In this document: positions 27,701 through 39,700 of the stretch, in pieces
How positions within the stretch are numbered: position 1 is the first letter of the stretch
Layout of the letters: each line of letters begins with the position of its first letter
DNA from: Plazaster borealis
Lineage: Eukaryota > Echinodermata > Asteroidea > Forcipulatida > Labidiasteridae
Length of the DNA stretch: 64,000 bases
NCBI GenBank assembly: GCA_021014325.1
Contig: CM037462.1
Coordinates: 7,162,318-7,226,317 of the forward strand
Direction: 5' to 3'
Program-made: the position numbers and the translations under genes
The notes under the pieces: generated by a model
What the model was told of the DNA's origin: nothing
Database searches by the model: none
The model's input: the letters and a program-made list of their open reading frames with translations, nothing else

Positions 27701-30700
27701 TCTCCATCCAACATGTGATACAGACTCGCCATGCTTTGTGCGGCGCCAGCCAGCAATTTGTTTTCCGTACCACATGTTGACTATTGGGCCAACAACAGTA
27801 AAGGCATAGGATTTTTTTGTTCAGATGTAAATTACTTCGAAAATGACGAACACAAAAACATATCGAAAAAATGCATTAAATTACATGTGCGTCGCTACTG
27901 ACTCGATGCTGCCATCTACAAACAAGTTCAGGCACAATTGATCATGAAATGTAAAGGGCACCGGTACCCGACTGAATGCAAAATCAAAAGAGGAACGCCC
28001 AGTTTATTATAAGCATGAGGTGACTATTTTAAACCATGGAGGTAAACACAGTGCATCTATTTCTACCTCCATGATCAAAATAATTGTTTGGTAAGCCCCA
28101 TCATGTTCCACAAATTTAAGGAATAGGGTGAAGTATGTAGGAGTAGTATGTGATGTTTATAAGGGGAGATATTTGCAATCAATGTGGTATGACTTGCTCG
28201 TACTTTGATTTTAAAACCTAGCGTTTTAGACACTGGGGTGGGCTGTAATGGACCTTCCTCTACGTTAAGACCGATCTTTTAGAAGTGAGAGCCATAACAG
28301 CCCAACAAGGTGGGTTAGTCCATGTAGCCCCATAAGTAGGGCCAATCCATTTCGTATTATTAGCCCGAGCACTGAATGCAATCCGATTTCTTTTACCCGG
28401 ATGTAATTTTGTGTTTCTTTCTCCACTATGGAAGTGTGCCAACAACAGGACATATAATGACAAATATGGAGTTCGGTCTTTCTTACCCTTTAAACAAATA
28501 TTCTGCCTTCACAGAAAGGAAATATTATTAATCAAAGGAGTTTGGACTTTCTTAACCCCCTTTTACAAATATTATCAAATATGCAAATGTCCCACAACAG
28601 CAATATTATGATAAGATGGAAACGTATTGAAGCATTAGCGCTTTAACAAAATAATTTAGAATGATTTTGTATTAAAAGTAATGCATACAAGCGAAAACAG
28701 TTTTGATTAACCATTTAAAACCCTGCCATCAATGTCCAAGCTTACAAGCGACCTGCATGTTGAATTGATTTGTGGATTTACTGATGCATTATCAAATACA
28801 TTCTGGTTGTATGATTATAAAATATATTGGATGATGTACAATGTAAGCTTGCTAAATCAGTCATGCAAGGCGACAACATCAGCGCTCGTAAAATTCATAG
28901 CAAGGGATCATGGTATTTTTGGGGGGCTGCACTAGCCATCTTATTAATAAAGCCCATTTCACACATGTGTGAATATGGGCTTTATACACTACAGAGTAGG
29001 CTACATGTACATCCATACATGTAAGTCGTTGACTTATAGTCCTGCCATTGGTTCTTCATGTACAGGCATCTTCGGAAGCTGCAGAGAGAGGCATCGTATT
29101 CAGGCAATGGGGTAAAAAGCTTTTGCACAGCCTGATCAAGGCTAGTTTACGTCCGTAAATCCTCAAGCTATTTGACGTTTTTTAAGAAGTTTTTTTGAGA
29201 AAGTTGTTTCTGCCTGTACATGTTTACGTGCAAACGATCGTCTGTTGGACGGACGGGAACATTTGCCGTAGGTAATCTTAATTCTGAGGCAACGTACACT
29301 TCTTAAACGGTGACCTGTTCCCACGAAACCCGGACAAAGTAGCAAAAAACTGAAATTGAGTTTATAGTATTTTCATATTGTCCAATAATTCAGCTTTCCA
29401 ATGGTATATAGATTGTATTGATTATCCCTCCATAGAACCCCAGGAGAGGGGATTTAGACCCAAGCATTGCCCGACCAAAAAAAAAATTATTCCGAGAAAA
29501 CCAGTTGTTTGTGCACAGAAAGAAAACTCGACACACACATAGAACACGCATCAGCGCACACCGCTCGGTCGAATATGTCCCCGGTAAGTCGGTCTCATTT
29601 CGTGACATTTCTGTCGTAAAATATCACATATTTGTTTTAAAAACACAAATACTGTAGTAATTCAGAAACTACGGGTACAAACTCAAACTCAAAATGCCTA
29701 AATTGATGTCAAACTCTGGCTCCGACACACCGAAGATTTCCCTCAGTACACGTCGAACAGGTTTTGCGCGCATTAATTCATGAACGAACTAGATAGTCTG
29801 GCTCTCGATATCGGCGTGCAAACTGTACTGATAATGTACGTGTACGTTTAGGGAGTAAGACGATGTGATACAACTTGGCGAATCACATTTCCCGTAAGAG
29901 ATGACCACAGCACAAGTGAAATAGTTGTTTACGTGTTTTAGCTCTGTAACAAGCACTGCTATTGGCTTATTATGACGTGATTGACAAATTTTATGAATGA
30001 AAATAGAATCTGCAGACAGCAAGCTTTATGATGGTACCACTTTTTCAATGGTTTTACATGTGTCGTACGTGTACATAAAACTACGCCAGAGAAAAAATAG
30101 TGCAGTGCACCATTGCGCGAATTGCTTTATTCTTTGGGTTAAATCAAACAAAACACAAATTGGTATACAAATAAACTAAATATCTTTACTTAGTTTCTTT
30201 ATAAATGTTGCAATCATAATCATTTTACAAGACATGGCCATGCTCTACGACATGACGAAGCAACAAATGCACAATCAGTACAAATCAATCCGCACGTACC
30301 TCGGCCTTTTCGAGGCAGCGCAGGCGACGTACAAGATCGGTTCTCAGGTCGTACTTGGTCCTTTTTCATGATTGAAACATGAAACTATGTTAACTTTTTG
30401 TACATATTAACAATGTATTAGGATTTTAGAAGAAGAAAACGGCCTTCTGTAGTATATTTATTGTTTACAAACTTCCAGTCCTAGTGCTTACATTGGTTAA
30501 GAGGATTAACTCTTACTAATCCGATAAGTTTATTGACACACGTAGATCAAATGTAAACAAGTCGTTCATTAAAAAGGATGTGGAATTCCGAGTTTGGGGC
30601 TTCAAACTCGGAAAGGCTTTAATGGAGCATTCCCGTAATGCGGGTAAAAGAAATCGGATTGCATTCAGTGCTAGGGCTAATAATACGAAATGGATTGGCC

Positions 30701-33700
30701 CTATTTATGGGGCTACATGGACTAGCCCACCTTGTTGGGCTGTTATGGCTCTCACTTCTAAAAGATCGGTCTTAACGTAGAGGAAGGTCCATTACAGCCC
30801 ACCCCAGTGTCTAAAACGCTAAGTCGTACCACATTGATTGCAAATATCGCCCCTTATAAACATCGCATAGTACTCCTACATACTTCACCCTATTCCTTAA
30901 ATTTGTGGAACATGATGGGGCTTACCAAACGATTATTTTGACCAGATATGATGTTATGAAATTACAAATAAAACAAATAATATTAAAAACTGTACATGTA
31001 CACATGTATTAAGACATTGCGACAGCCCCGGCAGGCCGCGCGCCCCCGGCGTGGCCGATCCGACTGCATAGACATGAATATGCGAGTGCTGACTTCACGT
31101 GGTTACTTCATCGTGTGCGCACGATGCTGCTTGCCTGTCTCGTGTATGCACTGTGTTTAAAATAGTCACCTCATGCATAAAATAAACTGGGCGTTCCTCT
31201 TTTGATTTTGCATTCAGTCGGGTACCGGTGCCCTTTACATTTCATGATCAATTGTGCCTGAACTTGTTTGTAGATGGCAGCATCGAGTCAGTAGCGACGC
31301 ACATGTAATTTAATGCATTTTTTCGATATGTTTTTGTGTTCGTCATTTTCGAAGTAATTTACATCTGAACAAAAAAAATCCTATGCCTTTACTGTTGTTG
31401 GCCCAATAGTCAACATGTGGTACGGAAAACAAATTGCTGGCTGGCGCCGCACAAAGCATGGCGGGTCTGTATCACATGTTGGATGGAGAACTCTGCAACC
31501 CTTGCTCTATGCATGGAGGAAGGCTCTATGCGCGCTCTATGCATGCTGCAACGGACTGCTCCACGCATCACTGGTTAAAAGTAGTACCGGCTTCTTACAC
31601 TCTTCGTCCAGTTAATGGGATTAAAAGTCTATGTTTGTCGAAGGGATTACAATGAGATAAGGAGTTGAAGTAGGTAAACTTTGAAAAGGATGTTTTAGCT
31701 TTAATGGAGCATTCCCGTAATGAATGTGGGATTATTTTTTAAATACAACGTTACATGTGCTGTAAGCTACAAGGCGACACATAGATTATGACTTAATGAC
31801 ATAAATGACAAACTTCTGGAAATGTTTTTTTTTAATTGAACTTCCTGTTTGTACCAGAAGGAAAAGTCAAAGTGGGGTCATGTTTTTGAATAAAATGTCA
31901 AATGTGTCGTAAGCCAGAAAATGGCACTAAGATTATGACTTTTTGACATGTGGTTCAGGAGATATGAATTTTTAAATTTTAGAGCTTCCTGTTTGAACCG
32001 GAAGGAAAGGTCAAAGTGGGGTCATGTTGTTAAATAAAATGTTACATGTGCTGTAAGGTACAAGTCGGCACAAAGATTATAACTCTATGATGTGGTTCAG
32101 AAGATTTTAATTTTGTAAATAATAAACTTTGATTGTTGTGTTTTCCCGAGGACAAACACTTAATTTCTAGTCCTCTGCTTAACCCTTCTCCATAAAATAA
32201 CTTTGAATTAAAATTTAATTGATTCCTGATATTCAACAGAAAATTGAACCTCAACATGAAGACCTCAATTGAACCATGACATTATGATGACATCATCAGG
32301 AGTCGATTTACAATAAACAACAAATCATAACTCCTGAACAATACAATTTATTTTTACAATTTATTACATCATTGGAGAAGTTAACCTAAATTTGACTTTG
32401 TCTCGCATTCCAAGCTGGAAGTTGAAATGATAAAATATTCAGCAGGCTTATTTTCATGTCTGTAGCCAACATGCAAGGTAATTCGGACATGGTTCCTACA
32501 TGTATGTATGAAATGACTACAATCAGCAAGTTCGGGTGCTAATCTTTAGTAAATTTGCAGTTTAAATCCGGCATGCGTGGTCTGGTTTTCAAAATCTAGT
32601 TAGGCCATTTATTCTTAAATACTTGGATTACGGATTTCTAAGCTGCAAAAAATGAGCGGGGAGTGGGAAAAAAGAAAAAAAAAAAAACATGGCCGGTGTT
32701 ACGGATTTTCCAGCTCACAAAACTGGGCGGGCAGGGGAAAAAATAAAATAAAATAAATAAAAATACCGAAGCACCCGAACGGCTTCTAAAAATGCATGCA
32801 TTATATAAAAATCTATAGCCTATGCGTTTACGATTATTTTTGTAAACGTATAACCATTTCTAAAACGGTCGGTTACCGCTTCAGAAACAAAATGTAGGGT
32901 TTAAAAAATTGTTTATAATATAACCGCACATGTGATCATAAACCATTGCGTCGTCATCACAGCATTTTGACTTTGTGTAAGAGCCCTGCATAAAAAACCC
33001 GAAAACCACCAAATAAAACAAATAAAGAGGAAACAAATCTTACATTATATAGTAAAATAATCCTACTGTTCATCCAGGTTATCCTAAATTGTGTCATTTT
33101 TGTTAAATACAGCCTACACGTTACGTAGTTTTTCGTAAACAAGCTTAAATTTCCAAGGAGCTGTGCTCCGGCAGACCATGCTGTTGACAGAATGTGCATG
33201 CGGACCAGGGACGACAGTGCTGTACACTTTGACAGTAAATACCCCGCGCACCAGCGATGATGATTGTTGCAATGTCAAGGGAAAAACCCTTTTCCGAGCA
33301 TGCGCAGACACGTCAGGTCGTTCGTCAAGCAGTCGATATTGCATGAGTTTTGGTCGAGTGCACACGTAACTAATGGTCCATGCACAACTGTACTGTACAT
33401 GTAGTATGATGATTTTGGTCAAGTATTGTGGTCTGTAAACGGACTCACAATTAATTTTGTACGTGAATGCATGGAATTGGTCTGGTTTCCATTGTACATC
33501 GATTGCCGGCGCTTGAAAGTATTTGATTTGAACACGATCGGTGGCATATAAAGTGTTGCGGTTCGCTCTTTTTTTTTTCTTTTCCCCCACACAAAATTGA
33601 ATTTTTCGGGCGGGAATTTTTAATTTTTTTTTCCAAAACACGATTTTTTTTTCGGGCGGCGATTCCGTAATCCAAGTAATTAAAAAAAAATGGCCTTAGC

Positions 33701-36700
33701 CCATGGCGACAACAAGGTGATAACGACTGATGGGCAGATAGAAATGTGTTTACCCGTCTGTTAGTTTTCAAAAATTTGTCTACATAACTTGCAATAATAT
33801 AGTGCAAAAGTTAAATATTATCTTACTGGTTGGCATAAATCGCAAAAACCTTCCCTTTTTATCATTAAACGGCGGAGTGTTCTAGGAGATAATTGTTAAA
33901 ATTAACTGTGCGTGTGATCACAAATGTTTACAACACTTTCTCTGCTCCGTCACGTAACCTAAAACAGTGATGTAACCTGCGAATTTGACTAGAGAAACAG
34001 TGCTCCGGTGCCAGGTTGATCTAGTTGGACTAGCTAGTCAAACCACACAGCGTTCGGCTGACATTTAGATCACCTTTATCCGGTAGAATAGGTACTTAGT
34101 GGCTTGTAATTATTAAGAGATTTTCAAACCATCTTGAAATAAAACTAATACCTGATACCAGACTTTTATTCTAACCATGTAATTTTTATTTTTAGGGATA
34201 CAAGCAAAAGAGTTCCTACATTGCTACACAAGGCCCACTTGCTGAGACAACTGAAGATTTCTGGCGAATGTTGTGGGAGCAGAATTCTACTATTATCGTC
34301 ATGCTGACTAAGCTGAGAGAGATGGGCAGAGTAAGAGCACTATATTCTTTAAAAATTAAGTACTGGCCCAATTCACCTGACGTCATCATCACAATAATCT
34401 TGGTTGCGCCAGTTTGGGAGTCAATGTCCCCATGTGTTATACAGCGTAGTGCGCATTTTAGGCGACATAGTTTACATGCATACAACATTTTTTGCAATTT
34501 ACTCCAAAAATCTTTGCCTTGTACAAAGAAGGACAAAAGGTATTGGAATTTCATGCTCAAAATCTCCCTTTTACCGGAAATTATCGTGAAATATCCAATT
34601 ACAGACTTTTGTCCTTTTGTTGGACAAACAAAGATTACGAGAGATGAATAGGCTGCATGAGTCTTTGCTATTGCAGAACAGGGCTTTGTTTTTTATCAGT
34701 ATGTTGTGTGTGCATGCGCATTACAAATGCATTTGTAGATTATCAGAGTTGAGTAATTTCTCATTGGAATGGGAAATCCCAACTGATAAAGGTATTCCAG
34801 CTGATGAATAGACTGAACAGATCTTGGATTCACCCAAAGTCCAAGTACTGGCACCTAGACTACATCATTGTGTGTCAACGTGATTGAGAAAATCTGTAGC
34901 ATGGAATCAATGATTCTAACAAAACCCAAAGCTGAACCTTTTGAAGCTACAGCCAGCACTCTCTTCAGGATTTTGTCCCAAGGGTGGGGGAAATCTATTG
35001 TGACAACATCTTTTGAATTAAAGAGTGGGGGTTGAAAAACAAGTTTTTTATTAACAATCGTTAATAGACAGAAATAACAGAGATCTAATTGACTTTAGAG
35101 AAAGGAGCTTACATGATTTAAGTTCCCTCTGACATCGACTATCATTAATACTTTGTAAAATGTCTCTGAATAATCTAACAAAAATAGCAAACTGATAATG
35201 TCAAGTTTGATGGCTATTATGCAAGTCAGCAACCATGCCGCCAAAACTTTGCCACCGCAACTTGGTATGGTATCAATCCACATTAATCAAGAAGTCATTA
35301 TAACTTTAATAGCAAAATTAAGTGTGTCAAAAAAAAAGAAAGATTGCAGGCCGTCCGATCACAAGAAAACAAGTGCGGGCTTACGGAACACGACAGTGTG
35401 TAACAATCGGCTGTTTTATGGACTCTCACACACAAGATGATGTTTGTCTGGTTAACATTATTTTTTTCTAAAGAAAGTTTCACATGTTATGAATGTGATT
35501 TATAATTTTCCCAGTGACTCCAGAGTGGCCCGATGCTGACAATAATTGCTTTTTTTTAAAAACATGTTTTTGTATGACTATGGGCGAGAGGTCACTTGAG
35601 CAGATTAGGCGATGTTCTAATTATATACTGCTCAAAGGAGGATTGCACTGTTTTGGGGTATTACTTGTCTTCATTTGCATTCACATAGCCTCCTTATGTT
35701 CACTTTGTATTTCCTCATTTCAGTATTTCTGTAATAAATTTGAATTTTCTTTATTGTACTGATTGACTGAATAACAGAAGTATAAACAAATACAAATACC
35801 AAGACAAGCGATGTAAAGCTCATGATAGTTAGTGTCATCACCTTCATTGATTTCAAAAAAGCATTCAACACGTTACACAGAGGCAAGCTTATTGAGATTC
35901 TTCGTGCACATGGTGTCCCGGAGAAGGTGTTGATGGCAATCCTGGCAGGCTACAGTAAGACGTTTGCAAAGGTGGTCACACCAGATGGTACGACGGACCT
36001 CCTCAAGATCCAGGCCGGGTTCTCCAGGGGGACACACTAGCGCCCTTCTTGTTTGTGCTCATACTGGACTACATGTATGCGCTGAGGCACTCAGTCAAAG
36101 GAAAGGAGGAGGAGCTGGGCTTCACACTTACGAGGCGCTGAAGTCAGAGAGTGCCAGCAGTGATGATCACTGACCTGGACTTTGCTGATGACATTGGCCT
36201 CCTCTCCAACACAGCAGACCAAGCACAAGTATCGCCTACAGCTGTTGAGCTCCAGTGCAGCCGAGTAAAGCTTCAGCTAAACTCAAAGAAGACGAAAGTG
36301 ATGGCATTCAACTCGGGAGGATAGTATAATCAACACCCCTTACAGCACTATCCAAGAGGTTGTTGTTGAATTCAAGTACATCGGCGCCCTCATAGGATCA
36401 ACTGAGAGCGAGATGAAAGCGAGAAGAGCTCTGGCATGGAAGGCCCTTCACTGGTCTCTCCAACAACATCAAGAGATGTCTGTTTATGGCTACAGTTGAG
36501 TCTGTACTTCTGTATGGAGCTGAGATGTGGACTCTGACAGCCAAACAAGAGAGAGCACTAGACAGCATTTACACAAGAATGCTAAGGATGACACTCAACA
36601 TCAGTTGGGAAGGCTGTGTGTCCAACATCCAGCTCTATGGCACCCTGCCCAGAGTATCTTCAAAGGTCAGGGTGCGGTGGATGAGGCTGGCTGGCCACTG

Positions 36701-39700
36701 TGTGCATCATCCAGAGCTATCTGCATCCCCTCTAGTGCTGTGGGAACCCGTGGATGGAGCTAGGAACGGGCAGGAGGAGACTCACCTTCGTCAACCAGCT
36801 GAAAAAGGACGCATCGCAACAAGAAACTGCTGAGTTGAGGACATTGATGCTGGACCGGAATGTATGGAAGGCAACCATCAGAGGCTCCCTAGATGGCGTC
36901 GGCTGAAGACGACCTCTCGCACTCTATATATAAGTGTATATAAGCGTGTCATGGTCGAGCGGTCTAGCGCACCAAATTTAAGTTTTGGTGGCTGAGTCAT
37001 CACAATGTGGGTTCGAATCTCGGTCTCAGCACTTATGTCCTTGAGCAAAACTCTTTACTATAATTGCTCCTTGGCGGTTATATTCTGACTTATGGATCCT
37101 GCGTAGTAACAAAGTAGAAGTAGAAGTATCTTCTACTTCTACCTCTGTTTTTAGTAGTAGTTAGGCCTATGAAAAACCAAAGAACTAAAGAAATTAACAA
37201 ATATGTAGAAATAAAGCAATAAAAGAAACGGAGGCATTCCTCCATTCAAAATAAACGCCAAATTCCCCAAATCATGCATCGTACCGTGGAGTGCCCCCCC
37301 CCCAAAAAAAAAAATTTAAAATAAAATAATAAATTAAATAAACTAGACATAATTGCATTTGTGAACAAATGCAGAGCTGTTTCGCTAATAATATTTTGAA
37401 ATTACTCAAGTGAATATGAAAGTCTTGTAGTGTGTACATAATCAAGTTAATAATACAATATTTAATGCCTAGTGAAATCGAAATTATTGTCTTTATATCT
37501 TGTAAAACTGTACCTCTAAGGTAATATAACCTGACAAATGATGACGTCATGATGACATCAATTTGTTGTCGAAGCAGTTATGATGTTTCAAGCCCGTTTA
37601 AAAAAAGAATTTGGATTAAAGCATGTTCCATTAGCAATTTCTGGCTTAAAGGGGCAAAAATGAAAAAAATCATAACAAATTGTATGATGACGTCATCATT
37701 ACGTCATTTTAAAATTTACAGGAACTTACCAATATCTAACAACCTACCAAGTTTCAACATGATCGCACTAATACTTCGGGAGATATATGACTTCAAAAAG
37801 TGCACCTTTAATGCCACGTCACGTGACCCCGATGACGTCATTGATCTGAAAGTTCACACATATGATGGCTGCCTGACGATCACCATGTGTGTAAATTTTG
37901 AAGTGATTGCACAAAACTTCACAACACACATCTTCAAAAAGTCCATTTTGAAGAGTTTTCAACCTGTCGCTAGAGGGCGCTGTTGCGTATTGTGACGTCA
38001 TTGATATTTTTTTTTAACTGCCCACCCTTGCCAGACACTAACATCGTTGAAAGCAACTTTGTAACTTTTGCCACTTTTGAATTACGAGGCACTTCCAGTT
38101 TCGACCGGAAGTAGAGGTCATGTGATATCACGCACACGAAACAAAATGAAGACCTTATTTTTCCCTACCCAATCCCGCAAACAGAAACCTACGGTCTCTT
38201 GTGGCTGATTTGATATAGATTTTCAAATATTTAAAATTTTAAACTTTAAGATGACGTCACGTGACAGATGATGACGTCATCACTTTGAATTTCGTTTAGG
38301 ACCTTCCTGGCACCAATGCCTTTCATCACTGAAACTTTCATTGCAATTGCTCTTTAGGAACTATGCAAAAAAACGCGAGTACTGAAAAATACAAATAAAA
38401 AAAATAATAATAAACTAGAGATTTAGTGTTTGTGGACAAACACATAGCTGTTCCGTTGTGTCTACTTTGATTAGGTCAATAGGGTTTGAGGGAAAGAAAG
38501 AATAATAATAATTAAAACTGAAAAGAATTCGAAACTTGGCCATGTAGTTCTTGAGATATGGTCCCACTTCCAGTTGACCCAGAAGTAAAGGTCAACATGG
38601 GGTCACGGTTACCCTAGGCTAATCTCCAATGCCCAAGGAGTCTATAACTGAAAACAGTTTGAAAATCGGTTGCGTAGTTCTTGAGATATGGTCTCACTTC
38701 CGGTTAACCTGGAAGTAAAGGTCAACCCGGGGTCACGGTAACCCAAGTTCAATCTTTAATGCTCAAAGGGTCTATAACTGAAAATAAATTCAAAATCGGG
38801 TGTGTAGTTCTTGAGATATGGTCCCACTTCCGGTTGACCCGGAAGTAAAGGTCAACATGGGGTCACGGTAACCCAAGTTCAATCTTCAATGCTCAAAGGG
38901 TCTATAACTGAAAATAAATTCAAAATCGGGTGTGTAGTTCTTGAGATATGGTCCCACTTCCGGTTGACCCGGAAGTAAAGGTCAACATGGGGTCACGGTA
39001 ACCCAAGTTCAATCTTCAATGCTCAAAGGGTCTATAACTAGAAAAAAATTGAAAATCGGGTGTGTACTTCTTGAGATATGTCCCACTTCCGGTTGACGCG
39101 GAAGTAAAGGTCAACATGGGGTCACGGTTACCCAAGGCTAATGTCCAATGTCCAAGGAGTCTATAACTGAAAAAAGTTTGAAAATCGGCAGTGTACTTCT
39201 TGAGATATGGTGCTGCAAAGATTAACTCATTAAAGCTTTTAATTACCGTAATTTGACACCTGATGATGTCACAGTAAAAAATGTGTTTTTCATACTAATA
39301 AATTTCATAAAGAACACGATGGTAAAAAAAAAATTCAATTTAAAATTTAATGCATTCTCACGAAAACCCTAAACCTACGTAGGAGTTACATATGTTGCTC
39401 ATGTACAAATCGAATGGGCTGTGCATAAAGCAATGGGTACTCTACCGGTTAGGAATTGAATATCAAGGAAATCTCCAACGCCTTGCCGTGATTGCGCAAT
39501 CAAAATGGCTAACCATGGTGTCCGATCTGTGACTTCATCGTTAATTATCGTGGAAATACAATATACCCTGATTAGTTTAATGGACTGAAACATCTCTTAT
39601 TAAAAGCATTTAACTTTTCAAAACAGTTTATGTAATTTAGGAAACTAACATTTAACTTATTTTGAAAATATTGTGTTTTTTACCAGCAAAACTTGTGCAC

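Larger units (their letters stand above)
24671..31722 (-). mobile_element. Unclassified TIR transposon 'E', outer copy, split by an inverted copy of itself
   Basis: Its ends are CATTACGGGAATGCTCC at 24671 and the complement ending at 31722, with AA on each side (24669-24670, 31723-31724). Removing the inner copy (27478-30640) and the TTAA MITE leaves about 3.3 kb that is the reverse complement of the inner copy. About 200 bp near 30945-31150 occurs only here. Only short frames (under 80 codons) are present and none resembles a transposase, so it is presumably moved in trans. Confidence 0.85.
22386..32170 (+). mobile_element. Helitron-like non-autonomous element, interrupted by nested transposons
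   Basis: The 5' hairpin is at 22386-22415 (AGCTGTTCCG with CGGAACAGCT). The 3' hairpin at 32138-32159 (GTGTTTTCC with GGACAAACAC) is followed by TTAATTT and CTAG at 32167-32170, then T. Its own sequence is about 22386-23558, 24584-24670 and 31723-32170. Repeated CTTCCTGTTTG, GTAAGCTACAAG and GATTATGACTT blocks on both sides show that the two parts belong together. The rest is inserted later. No Rep/helicase is encoded. Confidence 0.65.

Noticed and set aside
26263..29608. Pairs of identical short frames in opposite orientation (for example 26263-26481 and 29390-29608)
   Set aside because: They are conserved only because the arms are recent copies; there is no known domain and no codon-level sign of selection.
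33114..33641. 175-codon minus-strand frame
   Set aside because: No recognisable domain, and it lies inside a TIR repeat with a long A/T tract encoding Lys-rich stretches.
35822..36173. Possible intact reverse transcriptase gene
   Set aside because: Motifs are clear but spread over several frames with stops, so only a remnant is called.
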